From Parachryseolinea silvisoli (GTDB lineage: Bacteria > Bacteroidota > Bacteroidia > Cytophagales > Cyclobacteriaceae), in NCBI RefSeq assembly GCF_021190955.1, contig NZ_JAIOAO010000003.1, positions 62,001 through 126,000 on the forward strand: a stretch of DNA of 64,000 nucleotides, given 5' to 3'. The notes beneath the pieces are model-generated. The model saw only the letters and a program-made list of their open reading frames with translations. It was not told where the DNA came from and ran no database searches. Below, piece after piece: positions 9,344-18,271 of this stretch; positions within the stretch are counted from its first letter, which is position 1, and the number at the start of each line of letters is the position of its first letter. The position numbers and the translations under genes are program-made.

Positions 9344-9435
9344 GGGCAAACCGAACATCGCACCGCTCAACCGCCTACCCTTGCTACCTTCCGATCCTGG
9401 GGGAATTCAGCAGGAGCTGGTCGTGCCGGCTTGCC
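9344..9435 (-). ncRNA. ffs: Signal recognition particle RNA (4.5S type, small bacterial SRP RNA)
   Basis: Read on the minus strand, this roughly 92-nt RNA has the SRP domain IV hairpin. The conserved CAGGATCGGAAGG apex (9394-9382) is followed by TAGCAAGGGTAGG, which returns along the asymmetric loop. Its ends (GGCAAGCCGGCA at 9435-9424 and TGTTCGGTTTGCC near 9344) pair to close a single long hairpin. With Ffh it targets nascent membrane proteins to the translocon. A T-run (9343-9336) directly follows the closing stem as terminator. The 5' end is inferred from the promoter and could shift a few nucleotides. Confidence 0.88.
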
Positions 9436-9441
9436 GGGGGG

Positions 9442-9449
9442 CAAAGGTA
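9442..9449 (-). promoter_or_regulatory. -7 promoter element of the SRP RNA gene
   Basis: On the minus strand TACCTTTG is a perfect TAnnTTTG Bacteroidota -7 element. Transcription starting 6-8 nt downstream matches the first base of the SRP RNA closing stem. No clear TTG -33 element is seen. Confidence 0.6.
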
Positions 9450-9505
9450 GAAGATATTTTGAATTTACCATTTCTGCGATGCGAAATCGCGATTTTCTTT
9501 TTTAA

Positions 9506-10558
9506 TCAGCTTCGCACGTGCAGTCGCCCGCGCGACACGGCCGTCCAATTGCAAAGTTGATACAACACTCTCGCACCGACGTTGGCATCCCAGTCATCAT
9601 CTTTTCCGGGACTTACTTCGTTGAGGTCGAAGCCGATAATTTTTCGTCCCGAGCGAACCAGTCGTTGCACGAGGTATACCGCTTCCTGAAATTCCAATCC
9701 TCCGGCGACGGGCGTGCCGGTGTGCGGACAGAGCTTCGGGTCGAGGCCGTCGATGTCAAAACTGATGTATACATGCTCGGGCAGCTCGCGAATGATGGCC
9801 TCGCACTGTGCGTCCCACGTGGTGCCACGGTACCGTTGTGCCTTGAGGTCGTCGTCAAAGAATGTCACGATGCGGCTTTTGGGGCGGCGGATCATTTGCA
9901 GCTCTTCATCACACAGGTCGCGGATACCCACCTGCACGAGGCGGCTGATCGACGACAGCTTCATGGCGTTGTACATGATGGAGGCGTGGGAGTACGTGAA
10001 GCCCTCGTACGCTTTGCGCAGGTCGGCGTGTGCATCGATCTGTAAAATGCCGAAGTGCGGATAATAATCGGCCAGTGCCCGGATAAAACCCAGTGGTGTG
10101 CTGTGGTCGCCACCCAGCAGGCCGACCATCTTGCCTTCTTTCAGGTAGCGCAGCACGGTGGCCTTTACATAAATGTTGAGGCTTTCGCAGGCTTCGTTGA
10201 TACGCGGCAGCAGGGGATCGGGACCTTCATACCCCTCGCCTTGTTGCAGACGGCGGAGGTGTTGCTCGGCCAGGTGACGCACGCGGTCGCTTTCTGTGCG
10301 GATTCCTTCGGGAATGGGCAATATGCTGATGCCCAGTTGCCAGGCGTTGGGAATGTCTTTGACCAGCACGTCAAGCTGTGCGGAAGCATTCAGAATGGCC
10401 TGGGGGCCGTGGGCGGTGCCCGCGTGGTAAGAGACGGTCACTTCCCAGGGAACGGGCACAATGACCAGCTCGGCACTTTCGGGCGTAAAAGGCAGCCCGA
10501 ATAGTTGTCCCGGGATGCCCGGTCCATTCGGATCGAACGTGCTTGGGCTGAATTTCAT
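9506..10558 (-). CDS. Ureohydrolase (agmatinase/formimidoylglutamase/arginase superfamily)
   Basis: This 350-residue binuclear manganese hydrolase has all the signature motifs. These are GGDHST (about 150), IDAHADLR, a TYSHAS-type stretch (FTYSHASIMYN) and SFDIDGLDP, whose aspartates and histidines bind the two Mn ions. The family hydrolyses agmatine, formimidoylglutamate or arginine. The longer N-terminus and the TGTPVAGGLEFQEA stretch suit the agmatinase-like branch, but substrate cannot be fixed here. No histidine-degradation or polyamine gene is adjacent. It starts 27 bp after the phosphatase gene ends and may be cotranscribed with it. Confidence 0.85.
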   Translation of the reverse strand: MKFSPSTFDPNGPGIPGQLFGLPFTPESAELVIVPVPWEVTVSYHAGTAHGPQAILNASAQLDVLVKDIPNAWQLGISILPIPEGIRTESDRVRHLAEQHLRRLQQGEGYEGPDPLLPRINEACESLNIYVKATVLRYLKEGKMVGLLGGDHSTPLGFIRALADYYPHFGILQIDAHADLRKAYEGFTYSHASIMYNAMKLSSISRLVQVGIRDLCDEELQMIRRPKSRIVTFFDDDLKAQRYRGTTWDAQCEAIIRELPEHVYISFDIDGLDPKLCPHTGTPVAGGLEFQEAVYLVQRLVRSGRKIIGFDLNEVSPGKDDDWDANVGARVLYQLCNWTAVSRGRLHVRS

Positions 10559-10585
10559 GCGACGAGGGCGTGCCGGATCTAAATC

Positions 10586-11092
10586 TTATTGGAAAGAGTC
10601 CACCATTTCAGGGGTGACATAATTTTCTAGCGAACCGTTGCCCTGGCTTATTTCGCGCCAGGAGAGGAGATTAAAGCGGATCACGGCCAGCCCGGCGGGC
10701 ACCATGTCGCCGATCTCCGAACCGGTCAGGAACTCTGCCAGGTAGGAAATTGTTGGATTGTGTCCTACGCACATAATGTGGTGCTGGCCATCGTCCAGGC
10801 CGGCCACAAACTGGAAAAACGTGCGTGTGGACGCCTCGTACAGCTCTTCCTGGGGTACAACCTTGTCGGTATCAACTTTCAGTGCGTCGGCAATCAGACC
10901 CGCGGTGGCGTGCGCACGCGCGGCCGTGCTACACAAAATAGTATCCAGGGGCGCTTGTTGTTGGTGCAGGTGCCGGCCGATGACCAGGGCCTCTTTGACC
11001 CCCGTGGAGCTCAAAGTACGCTCCAAATCGTTTTGACCCGGATGTTTTTCGGCGGTGTGCGCATGGCGTAATAAATACAGATAGCGAGGCAT
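10586..11092 (-). CDS. SixA-like histidine phosphatase
   Basis: This 168-residue protein of the histidine phosphatase superfamily would remove phosphate from a phosphohistidine or another small substrate. The catalytic motif LLRHAHT is at residues 7-13, with the second histidine in VGHNPTI near 108. The short length and RHA (not RHG) motif fit the SixA family. The context (ureohydrolase downstream, divergent topA upstream) gives no hint of the target. Confidence 0.85.
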   Translation of the reverse strand: MPRYLYLLRHAHTAEKHPGQNDLERTLSSTGVKEALVIGRHLHQQQAPLDTILCSTAARAHATAGLIADALKVDTDKVVPQEELYEASTRTFFQFVAGLDDGQHHIMCVGHNPTISYLAEFLTGSEIGDMVPAGLAVIRFNLLSWREISQGNGSLENYVTPEMVDSFQ

Positions 11093-11151
11093 AGATGATC
11101 TTTTCTGGTCTGCTAATAACGTTGCCAGGCGTCAATATTAACATGCTAAAT

Positions 11152-11180
11152 TTGATTTTTTAAAAATTTCCTGATATTTG
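11152..11180 (+). promoter_or_regulatory. Candidate topA promoter
   Basis: TTG (11152-11154), an 18-bp spacer and GATATTTG (11173-11180, one mismatch to TAnnTTTG) precede topA by 24 bp in AT-rich DNA. Confidence 0.4.
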
Positions 11181-11203
11181 ACCTGTTTGTAACGTTCAAC
11201 TAC

Positions 11204-13627
11204 ATGTCCAAAAACCTCGTAATAGTAGAGTCTCCTGCCAAGGCAAAAACCATTGAAGGCTACCTGGGAAAGGATTTTAAGGTAGCTTCCTCGATGGGAC
11301 ACGTGCGCGATTTGCCCAAAGGAGGCGACGCAATCGATGTGGAAAATGGCTTTTTGCCGACTTATGAAATAAGCCCGGACAAGAAGGATGTCATCCAAAA
11401 ACTAAAAAAACTCGCCGAGGAAGCCGAAATGGTTTACCTGGCAAGCGACGAAGACCGTGAAGGGGAAGCCATTTCCTGGCACTTGAAAGAGGTGCTGGAC
11501 CTGACCGACGCCAAAACGCGCCGGATCGTCTTCACGGAGATTACCAAGAAAGCTATTCTGAGCGCCCTGGAATCACCCCGGGGTATCGATATTGACCTGG
11601 TCAATGCCCAGCAGGCCCGCCGCGTGCTTGACCGCCTCGTAGGCTACGAGCTGTCGCCGATCCTCTGGAAAAAGATCGCGACCGGTCTTTCTGCCGGCCG
11701 TGTACAAAGCGTGGCCGTACGCCTCATTGTGGAGCGCGAGCGCGAGATCAGTGACTTTAAAGCCAAGTCCTCGTACCGTGTGACGGCCGAGTTCAAGCTC
11801 GACAAAGGCAAAACGCTGGTAGCCGAGCTGTCCGAGCGTTTTGAGAAAGAAGAGGATGCCCTGAAGTTCCTGGAATCTTGTGTGGGCGCGAAATACGCCA
11901 TCAAAGACCTCCAGACAAAGCCTTCGAAACGCACCCCGGCACCGCCTTTCACGACATCTACATTACAGCAGGAAGCTTCGCGCAAGCTGGGCTTCTCGGT
12001 GATTCAGACCATGATGGTGGCGCAGAAGCTGTACGAAGCTGGTAAGATCAGCTATATGCGTACGGACTCGGTAAACCTGTCGGACGAGGCCCGCTCGGGT
12101 GCGATGCGCCAGATCGAGTCGGCGTATGGTAAAGAATACGTGCAGCCGCGGCAGTTCAAGACCAAGTCGTCGTCGGCCCAGGAAGCTCACGAGGCGATCC
12201 GCCCGACGGACTTCTCGGTCATGGATCCCGACATGGACCGCAATGGACTGCGTCTGTACGAGTTGATCTGGAAGCGTGCGATCGCTTCGCAGATGGCCGA
12301 CGCCGAATTGGAAAAGACCACGGCTACCATCAGTATATCCACCAATCCCCGCACCCTGGCCGCGAATGGCGAAGTGGTGAAGTTCGACGGCTTCCTGAAA
12401 GTATACATGGAATCCGGCGACGAGGACGAAGAGGAGGAGAACAGCAAGGTATTGCCGCCGCTGACAATCGGGCAGGACCTGAATCTGGACGAAATGATTG
12501 CGAAACAAACCTTCAGCCGTCATGCGCCGCGCTATACTGAAGCGAGCCTGGTGAAGAAGTTGGAAGAGCTGGGCATCGGTCGTCCGTCGACCTATGCGCC
12601 GACGATTACCACAGTACAGAAACGCGGCTATGTCGTGAAAGAAATGCGCGAAGGTGTAGAGCGTAAATACAACGTCTTTACACTGAAGGCTGATAAGATC
12701 AATAAAGAAATAGAGTCGGAAATTACCGGTGCGGAAAAGAACAAACTGTTCCCCACCAACACGGCGATGGTCGTGACTGACTTCCTCGTAGAGCACTTCC
12801 CGGATGTGACCGATTTTTCGTTCACCTCCGACATCGAGCAAGAGTTCGATGAGATTGCCAGCGGCAAGCTGGACTGGAAGAAGATGATCGATACCTTCTA
12901 CCAGCCTTTCCACAAGAAGGTGATGCTCACCGAGAAGGTGGAGCGCTCATCGGTAGGCAAGGCGCGGGAACTGGGGGTTGACCCCAAGACGGGCAAGAAT
13001 GTTTATGCCAAGCTGGGTAAGTTCGGCGCCTATGTACAGATCGGCGAGAACCCCGATGACAACGGTGGCGAGAAGCCCAAGTTCGCCAGTCTTCGTCCCG
13101 GCCAGTTTATTGAGAACGTTACACTGGCGGATGCGATGGAGCTCTTCAAGATGCCACGCGAGCTCGGTAACTTTGAGGAGTTGCCGGTGGTGGTGAACCT
13201 CGGCCGCTTCGGCCCGTATGTGCTGCACGACAAGAAATTTGTATCGATCCCGAAGGATTACGATCCCTATACCATCGACCTCGGGAAGTCGATCGAGCTG
13301 ATCGAGAACAAGCGCGTGGCAGATGCGAACAAGACCATCAAATTGTTTGACGAGAATCCGGATATTCAAATTCTGAACGGTCGCTTCGGCCCGTATATCA
13401 AAGCCGGCAAGAAGAACGTAAAAATCCCGAAAGGCAAAGAGCCGAAAGATCTGACGCTGGAGGAATGCGTAACGCTGGCCGCGAACGCGCCGGAGAAGAA
13501 AGGCCGGTTTGGACGAACTACAAAGGCGGCGACGCCTGCGAAGACGGCTACACCCACAAAGGCTGTCAAGACGGCAAAGAAGGCTGCGAAGAAGACGGCC
13601 ACCAAGACTGCAAAGAAGAAGAAATAG
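11204..13627 (+). CDS. topA: DNA topoisomerase I with a lysine/alanine-rich C-terminal tail
   Basis: This 807-residue type IA topoisomerase relaxes negative supercoils. The Toprim domain (1-115) has LVIVESPAKAKTIEGYLG and SDEDREGEAISWHL. The active-site tyrosine lies in SYMRTDSVNLS near residue 285, and RPSTYAPTI follows near 465. The C-terminal half has no zinc fingers. Instead it carries repeats of the TopA C-terminal type (GRFGPYVLHDKK, GRFGPYIKAGKKN), then a tail of about 45 residues dominated by KAAKK/KTAKK units. Such tails are thought to add nonspecific DNA binding. The tail resembles the histone-like protein encoded at 46840-47379. A terminator follows. Confidence 0.96.
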   Translation: MSKNLVIVESPAKAKTIEGYLGKDFKVASSMGHVRDLPKGGDAIDVENGFLPTYEISPDKKDVIQKLKKLAEEAEMVYLASDEDREGEAISWHLKEVLDLTDAKTRRIVFTEITKKAILSALESPRGIDIDLVNAQQARRVLDRLVGYELSPILWKKIATGLSAGRVQSVAVRLIVEREREISDFKAKSSYRVTAEFKLDKGKTLVAELSERFEKEEDALKFLESCVGAKYAIKDLQTKPSKRTPAPPFTTSTLQQEASRKLGFSVIQTMMVAQKLYEAGKISYMRTDSVNLSDEARSGAMRQIESAYGKEYVQPRQFKTKSSSAQEAHEAIRPTDFSVMDPDMDRNGLRLYELIWKRAIASQMADAELEKTTATISISTNPRTLAANGEVVKFDGFLKVYMESGDEDEEEENSKVLPPLTIGQDLNLDEMIAKQTFSRHAPRYTEASLVKKLEELGIGRPSTYAPTITTVQKRGYVVKEMREGVERKYNVFTLKADKINKEIESEITGAEKNKLFPTNTAMVVTDFLVEHFPDVTDFSFTSDIEQEFDEIASGKLDWKKMIDTFYQPFHKKVMLTEKVERSSVGKARELGVDPKTGKNVYAKLGKFGAYVQIGENPDDNGGEKPKFASLRPGQFIENVTLADAMELFKMPRELGNFEELPVVVNLGRFGPYVLHDKKFVSIPKDYDPYTIDLGKSIELIENKRVADANKTIKLFDENPDIQILNGRFGPYIKAGKKNVKIPKGKEPKDLTLEECVTLAANAPEKKGRFGRTTKAATPAKTATPTKAVKTAKKAAKKTATKTAKKKK

Positions 13628-13645
13628 TAAGTTCTTTGACGATAG

Positions 13646-13676
13646 AAAAGCCCGGGGTGTTCTTCGGGCTTTTTTT
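13646..13676 (+). terminator. Rho-independent terminator of topA
   Basis: A perfect AAAAGCCCG / CGGGCTTTT stem with a 10-nt loop runs into a stretch of T, 20 bp after the topA stop. Confidence 0.85.
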
Positions 13677-13747
13677 GTGGCTGGCGTTGGAGGCATTTGA
13701 CATTGATTTTGTCGATGGTAGAGCAGTTGGATGCGCAGCATGGTTTT

Positions 13748-13780
13748 CATCGCTCTCACACTTCACACGCACGCTGATTC
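13748..13780 (-). repeat. Dispersed intergenic repeat, copy A
   Basis: On the minus strand this 33-nt segment shares its first 11 bases (GAATCAGCGTG) and last 15 (AGTGTGAGAGCGATG) with copy C at 54353-54384; the middle differs. Copy B near 40000 shares the GTGTGAGAGCGA core. It lies between topA and the sirtuin gene. Confidence 0.55.
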
Positions 13781-13869
13781 CGCAGTACCGGGAAAATCCC
13801 CCGTCCCATGCCCCCATTAGGGTATATCTTATTCCGCGCCAGCTGCTCACTTTTGTGTACCTTTAACGG

Positions 13870-14562
13870 ATGAAGAAAATCGTTGTATTGACGGGCGCGG
13901 GCATTAGCGCCGAGAGCGGTATTCCGACCTTTCGCGATTCAAATGGTTTGTGGGAAGGGCACCGGGTGGAGGATGTGGCGTCGCCGGAAGGGTGGCACCG
14001 CGATCCGGCCAAGGTGTTGGACTTCTATAACCAGCGTCGCCAGAAGGCGCGCGAAGTGCAACCAAACCGTGGGCACGTTGTGCTGGCGGAGCTCGAGGAG
14101 TATTTTGATGTAACGATCGTGACCCAGAACGTGGACGACCTGCACGAACGCGCAGGGTCAACGAAGGTCATACATCTGCACGGCAGCTTGTTCGAGTCGC
14201 GTAGCACGAAGGACGAGCACCTGGTGTATCCGATTGAGGGCTGGGAGCTGAAGCTGGGCGATCTGTGCGAGCAGGGCTCGCAGCTGCGGCCGAATATTGT
14301 ATGGTTCGGTGAGATGGTGCCGCTGATCGAAGTGGCGGCTCACCATGCGTCGGGCGCGGATGCGTTTTTGGTTGTGGGAACATCGATGGCGGTGTACCCG
14401 GCGGCGGGGCTGATCAGCTATGTGCCATACGACGCATTGAAATATGTTGTGGATCTGAAAATACCCGATGTGGGCGCATTGCCATACCTTAAAACGATTC
14501 AGGATAAAGCCAGCACGGGCATGGAGCAGGTGAAGAAAGAGTTGCTGGAGTGGATCGCGTAA
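13870..14562 (+). CDS. cobB: NAD-dependent protein deacylase (class III sirtuin) lacking the zinc cysteines
   Basis: This 230-residue sirtuin removes acyl groups from lysines using NAD. It has GAGISAESGIPTFR (residues 8-21), TQNVDDLHERAG, the catalytic histidine in HLHGSLFE and VGTSMAVYPAA. FYNQRRQKA holds the Tyr-x-x-Arg pair that binds succinyl/malonyl groups in class III members. The segment that normally holds four zinc-binding cysteines (about 110-145) has only one cysteine, in LGDLCEQGSQL. The gene has TACCTTTA only 4 nt before its ATG, a possible -7 element for a leaderless transcript. Confidence 0.9.
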   Translation: MKKIVVLTGAGISAESGIPTFRDSNGLWEGHRVEDVASPEGWHRDPAKVLDFYNQRRQKAREVQPNRGHVVLAELEEYFDVTIVTQNVDDLHERAGSTKVIHLHGSLFESRSTKDEHLVYPIEGWELKLGDLCEQGSQLRPNIVWFGEMVPLIEVAAHHASGADAFLVVGTSMAVYPAAGLISYVPYDALKYVVDLKIPDVGALPYLKTIQDKASTGMEQVKKELLEWIA

Positions 14563-14609
14563 CATCTATACGATTTCGCTAACTTCATTACGTCAATAGA
14601 GCCTTACTC

Positions 14610-16394
14610 ATGAGAAAAGTCGCCTGCCTGCAGGTCATCATCTTCCTGATGACCATCACCCAGACCTTTGGCCAAAAAGTAAAATACAAAGACATCTTCG
14701 GACTGCTGAGTACTAAGCAATACGAGGCTGCCGAACCGTTTCTGAAAAAGTACCTGGTTGAAAACCAGGACAACCCCAATGCTTTTTTGTTCATGGGCAT
14801 TATCTACCAGGAGAAATCTGCCAAGGACGACTTGCTCAAGCAAACGCCCCGGGTAATAGCCTCCATGGACTCGGCGATCTACTTCTACAATAAAGCCTAT
14901 CAGACGATCACTGAAAAAGAAATTAAACGCAACGACGAGTATTACCAGATGTACAACCGTCGCGACCTGCGCACGGGTGAGTTTGGCGTCAAGCTTTCGG
15001 ATGTACAGTTTGATCTGGAGAAACGCATCGAAGGGCTGCGTGAGCGCATCGACAAAGTGAAGATGGTGCGGCATTACTTCTCGCTGTCCGACTCGCTTTA
15101 CAAAAAGTGCAATACCCTGTATAGAGCGGTGCAGTCTGCCTATCCGGGACAACGCGAGCTATACCTGCGTGGCGATCAACCGCTGACGTCCATGCTCAAA
15201 GCACTGGCCGTTCGATTCGACTCGTCCACCAAAGCCTTCGAGCACTATAAGAGCAGCCTGGTGACGTTGGGCAAGGCATCGTATAACCAGATCATGGCGC
15301 TGAACGAAATTGCCGATCTGAAGAAGGATGGCGCTTCGCTGGCCAACTTCTACCAGGATAACCTGCAGGTGTGGGACTATGGCCGCTTTGCCGACGTCAC
15401 CGTACAATTAATTGAAAAGGAGATCATGCCGATGCGTGCGCACCTATTGTCCTACGATGCGGAGATTAACAAGCTGCACGAGAAGCTCGCCAACGACACG
15501 GTGTCGGTTCGTAGCGACCTCACGGCCCTGATTGATAAGCTGCTGTTGGAGCAGCTCAAGAAATTTGATGCAGATCCACTGCCAATGGAGGTGTTTAGCC
15601 TGAAGACGGCGGACCTGGAGTATCGGTCGGTGCGTATCGAGCATCGCAAGCAGGCAGACACAACGAATGTACACTTGCAAGTAGAACGCGCGCAGAAGGA
15701 AGTAAAGCTGGTGAGTCGTCTCGATAGCATTGCTACGAAACTGGCGTCAGAAGATATTGACCGCAAGTCGGAAGACTATGGCGACTTTGTGACGAAGGCG
15801 TATAAGACACCGGCGGATCTGAAGGCTTACGTAAAAGAAATAAAAGACTTTGCTGATCGCGAGGAGCGTCGGGCGAATGCAGCACGGGCGCGTCGTCAGG
15901 AATCGCTGCGGTGGGTGATCAACGGGGTGGATTCGATTCCATTATATGTGGGGGTAAAACGTTCGAAGTTTAAGCCGGTTGTGATCGTGGAGGAGAAGTA
16001 TACGGCCGGGTTGGTGTACAAAGACTCGCTGAACGCAGATGGATATTTTTATACTGTCACGTCGACGCGGGTGCCTGATGTGAAGGTGACCTTCCCTGTA
16101 GACAAACCGAATTTTAAGCTCTCGCGTTTACCGCAGATTAAGACCGTGACCTATTCCGATGCTGCGGGGCAGATCTATTTCATACTGATCTACTCGGAGC
16201 GCGCCACGAAGGACAACAAGTACCCGGCTACGCTGGCCAAGATATACCGCTCGGACGGACTGGCGTGGAGCCACTCGTATACATTGTCCTTTATGCCGAA
16301 GGAGCTAATCTTCAAGCAAGAAAATGGAGAAGTGCAGCTCAAGGCGGACGCCTTGCAAAGCATCATTGATAAAAATGGAAAGCTGCTGAAATAA
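14610..16394 (+). CDS. Exported protein of unknown function
   Basis: This is a 594-residue protein whose family I do not recognise. A signal peptide (MRKVACLQVIIFLMTITQTFG) is followed by a TPR-like start (LLSTKQYEAAEPFLKKYL, residues 30-48). A long helical, charged middle follows (about 60-420) and then a beta-rich C-terminal part (about 435-594) with LPQIKTVTYSDAAGQIYFIL and YSDGLAW-like aromatic turns. The C-terminal part reads like a beta-propeller blade or carbohydrate-type beta domain, but that is only an impression. Surface or periplasmic location is likely. It stands alone, ending in a hairpin that includes its stop codon. Confidence 0.75.
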   Translation: MRKVACLQVIIFLMTITQTFGQKVKYKDIFGLLSTKQYEAAEPFLKKYLVENQDNPNAFLFMGIIYQEKSAKDDLLKQTPRVIASMDSAIYFYNKAYQTITEKEIKRNDEYYQMYNRRDLRTGEFGVKLSDVQFDLEKRIEGLRERIDKVKMVRHYFSLSDSLYKKCNTLYRAVQSAYPGQRELYLRGDQPLTSMLKALAVRFDSSTKAFEHYKSSLVTLGKASYNQIMALNEIADLKKDGASLANFYQDNLQVWDYGRFADVTVQLIEKEIMPMRAHLLSYDAEINKLHEKLANDTVSVRSDLTALIDKLLLEQLKKFDADPLPMEVFSLKTADLEYRSVRIEHRKQADTTNVHLQVERAQKEVKLVSRLDSIATKLASEDIDRKSEDYGDFVTKAYKTPADLKAYVKEIKDFADREERRANAARARRQESLRWVINGVDSIPLYVGVKRSKFKPVVIVEEKYTAGLVYKDSLNADGYFYTVTSTRVPDVKVTFPVDKPNFKLSRLPQIKTVTYSDAAGQIYFILIYSERATKDNKYPATLAKIYRSDGLAWSHSYTLSFMPKELIFKQENGEVQLKADALQSIIDKNGKLLK

Positions 16395-16405
16395 TCAGCA
16401 GCTTT
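16379..16405 (+). terminator. Hairpin overlapping the stop codon of the 594-residue protein gene
   Basis: AAAGCTGCTGA pairs perfectly with TCAGCAGCTTT around a 5-nt loop. The stop codon lies inside the structure (ends 16394). The T-run is short (TTTATAAAT), so termination efficiency is uncertain. Confidence 0.6.
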
Positions 16406-16448
16406 ATAAATAAGAAGTGTAAGAATTGAGGTAAAGGGAGTAGGCGAA

Positions 16449-16901
16449 TTAAGCGCCGCCTACCAATTTTTTCCAGTCAGCGAAACGCATGTCGGTGCGG
16501 ATCTTGATCTTCTCGTAGTTTTCCCAGCTGTCTGTTACGTGATAGATGGAGGGCAGTGTGCGTACCAGGATCTGGTCGTAGTCGCCACGATACAGGCCGC
16601 CACCGTAGTAATAGTATGTAAACATGTTACCTTCCTTACTGAAGAGCTCATAGCCGAGGTAGCCATCCCAGATCTCACTCAGGATCGTACAAGAGATTTC
16701 TCTTCTTTTGAATCGGAAGATTTGATTTGAAGCTTCATCTTCGAAATACTCCGAGTAAAGATCCGAGTCGATTATCCAGCCCAGGTACATGCCGATGTGG
16801 ACGTATGCCTGCTCGATTGGAAGAGAGTCGGGAAAGTTTCCCAGGAAGTGGCTCTTGGCATTGTCGTAGATGGTCTTCTGGATATCCGCTTTCTTTTCCA
16901 T
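16449..16901 (-). CDS. Small cytoplasmic protein, DUF7832-like
   Basis: This 150-residue soluble protein contains LPIEQAYVHIGMYLGWIIDS near residue 27 and a long tyrosine-rich loop (FTYYYYGGGLYRG) near 98. The HIGMYLGW element resembles proteins often annotated as DUF7832 and found near polymorphic toxins as possible immunity proteins. No toxin gene is visible here, so immunity is only a suggestion. I chose the ATG at 16901 (MEKKADIQKTI), where charged soluble sequence begins. An in-frame ATG at 16961 would add a basic stretch with no support. Confidence 0.65.
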   Translation of the reverse strand: MEKKADIQKTIYDNAKSHFLGNFPDSLPIEQAYVHIGMYLGWIIDSDLYSEYFEDEASNQIFRFKRREISCTILSEIWDGYLGYELFSKEGNMFTYYYYGGGLYRGDYDQILVRTLPSIYHVTDSWENYEKIKIRTDMRFADWKKLVGGA

Positions 16902-16982
16902 ATAAATTTTTATTCTGGTTAGGCCCTTAACAAGTTTAACGCCGATTAGGCTCCGAAGCAACTATTGCCGGTACTTTATCTT

Positions 16983-18212
16983 CTAGTGGAAGAACTTGTA
17001 ACCGATAAAAATTGCCGCTATGACACCTGCAAGATCGGCCAATAAGCCCACCGCGAGGGTGTAGCGTATTTTCCGAATATTAACGGATCCGTAGTAGAGT
17101 GCAATGACATAAAATGTAGTTTCCATACATCCGCGGAAAATGGAAGCAAGATTACCAACAAACGAATCGACACCAAATTGCTTGACAACGTCTAGCCATA
17201 CACCTCTCGCGCCACCGCCACTCAGGGGACGTATAAACGCTACCGGCATGGCATCTACAAAATCAGTGTTAAGCCCGAAAAACGCTACTGCGTACTTCAA
17301 TCCGTCTGTTAAGTAGGTTAACGTGCCCGATGCGCGAAACACCCCTACGCCGACCATGATCGCCACCAGGAAAGGGATGATCTTGATGGCCATTTCGAAA
17401 CCTTCTTTCGCACCATCGATAAATGTGTCAAATAGGTTGATCTTCTTACGCACACCAAGGATCATAAAAAGTGTAATGACCGACATGATGATGATGCCCG
17501 TTACCAAATTAGAGACACGCAGCAGTTCCTCTTGTGGTAGGCGGGAGGCGTACCAGACGGCCGTGCCAATAACGATAACAAGTCCGGACACGTATGCTGC
17601 GACCACACGGTCGAAACGTATGCGCTGCCGGATACTGAGATAGATAAAGGCTGTCATGGTAGAACAGAACGTCGCCAGCAAAGCAGGAATAAAAATGCCT
17701 GTAGGATTCACGGATTTTTGAGCAACACGATCGGCAATAATCGCCAGCGGTATGATGGTTAGGCCCGATATGTTTAACGCGATGAACATGATCTGCGCGT
17801 TGGATGCGGTCTCTTTGTCGGGATTGAGATCTTGTAGTTCGTGCATAGCCTTTATGCCGAGCGGTGTGGCTGCGTTGTCAAGGCCGAGCATGGTCGCGCT
17901 GAAGTTCATAATGATGGCGCCCGTAGCCGGGTGATCGCGTGGTACTTCCGGGAATAAGCGCGAGAAGAAGGGCCCTATCAGGCGGGCAAAGATGGGGATG
18001 ATGCCGCCACGCTCACCGATTTTCATCAGTCCCAACCAAAGCGACATCACGCCGACGATACCGAGGGAAAGATTGACTGCACTCATGGAAGTGTCGAATG
18101 TCGAATTCAACATCGCCGGGAACACGGTCATGTCGCCGGCAAAGACCAGTTTGATAAGCGCCACGGTAAAGGAAATAAGAAAGAATGCAATCCAGATGTA
18201 ATTCAGCGCCAT
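16983..18212 (-). CDS. SpmA-SpmB fusion, nucleoside recognition (Gate) domain membrane protein
   Basis: This 409-residue membrane protein joins two Gate domains that in Bacillus are the separate spore maturation proteins SpmA and SpmB. The first half has MNFSATMLGLDNAATPLGIK (about 101-120) and the second IKIIPFLVAIMVGVGVFR and RPLSGGGARGVW. About nine hydrophobic segments are visible. The organism shows no sign of sporulation, and fused Spm proteins are common in Bacteroidota with no settled function. A transport role for nucleoside-like or other small molecules is a guess. It is the downstream gene of a minus-strand run with rsmE and the acyl-CoA-binding protein. Confidence 0.82.
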   Translation of the reverse strand: MALNYIWIAFFLISFTVALIKLVFAGDMTVFPAMLNSTFDTSMSAVNLSLGIVGVMSLWLGLMKIGERGGIIPIFARLIGPFFSRLFPEVPRDHPATGAIIMNFSATMLGLDNAATPLGIKAMHELQDLNPDKETASNAQIMFIALNISGLTIIPLAIIADRVAQKSVNPTGIFIPALLATFCSTMTAFIYLSIRQRIRFDRVVAAYVSGLVIVIGTAVWYASRLPQEELLRVSNLVTGIIIMSVITLFMILGVRKKINLFDTFIDGAKEGFEMAIKIIPFLVAIMVGVGVFRASGTLTYLTDGLKYAVAFFGLNTDFVDAMPVAFIRPLSGGGARGVWLDVVKQFGVDSFVGNLASIFRGCMETTFYVIALYYGSVNIRKIRYTLAVGLLADLAGVIAAIFIGYKFFH

Positions 18213-18271
18213 AGGAGAAAGTGTAAGCGGAAAAGGTACTGCATGTTATTAAAAAAATACCATTACACAAA

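Noticed and set aside
11963-12913. A 316-codon antisense frame in topA
   Set aside because: It is entirely within conserved topoisomerase coding sequence.
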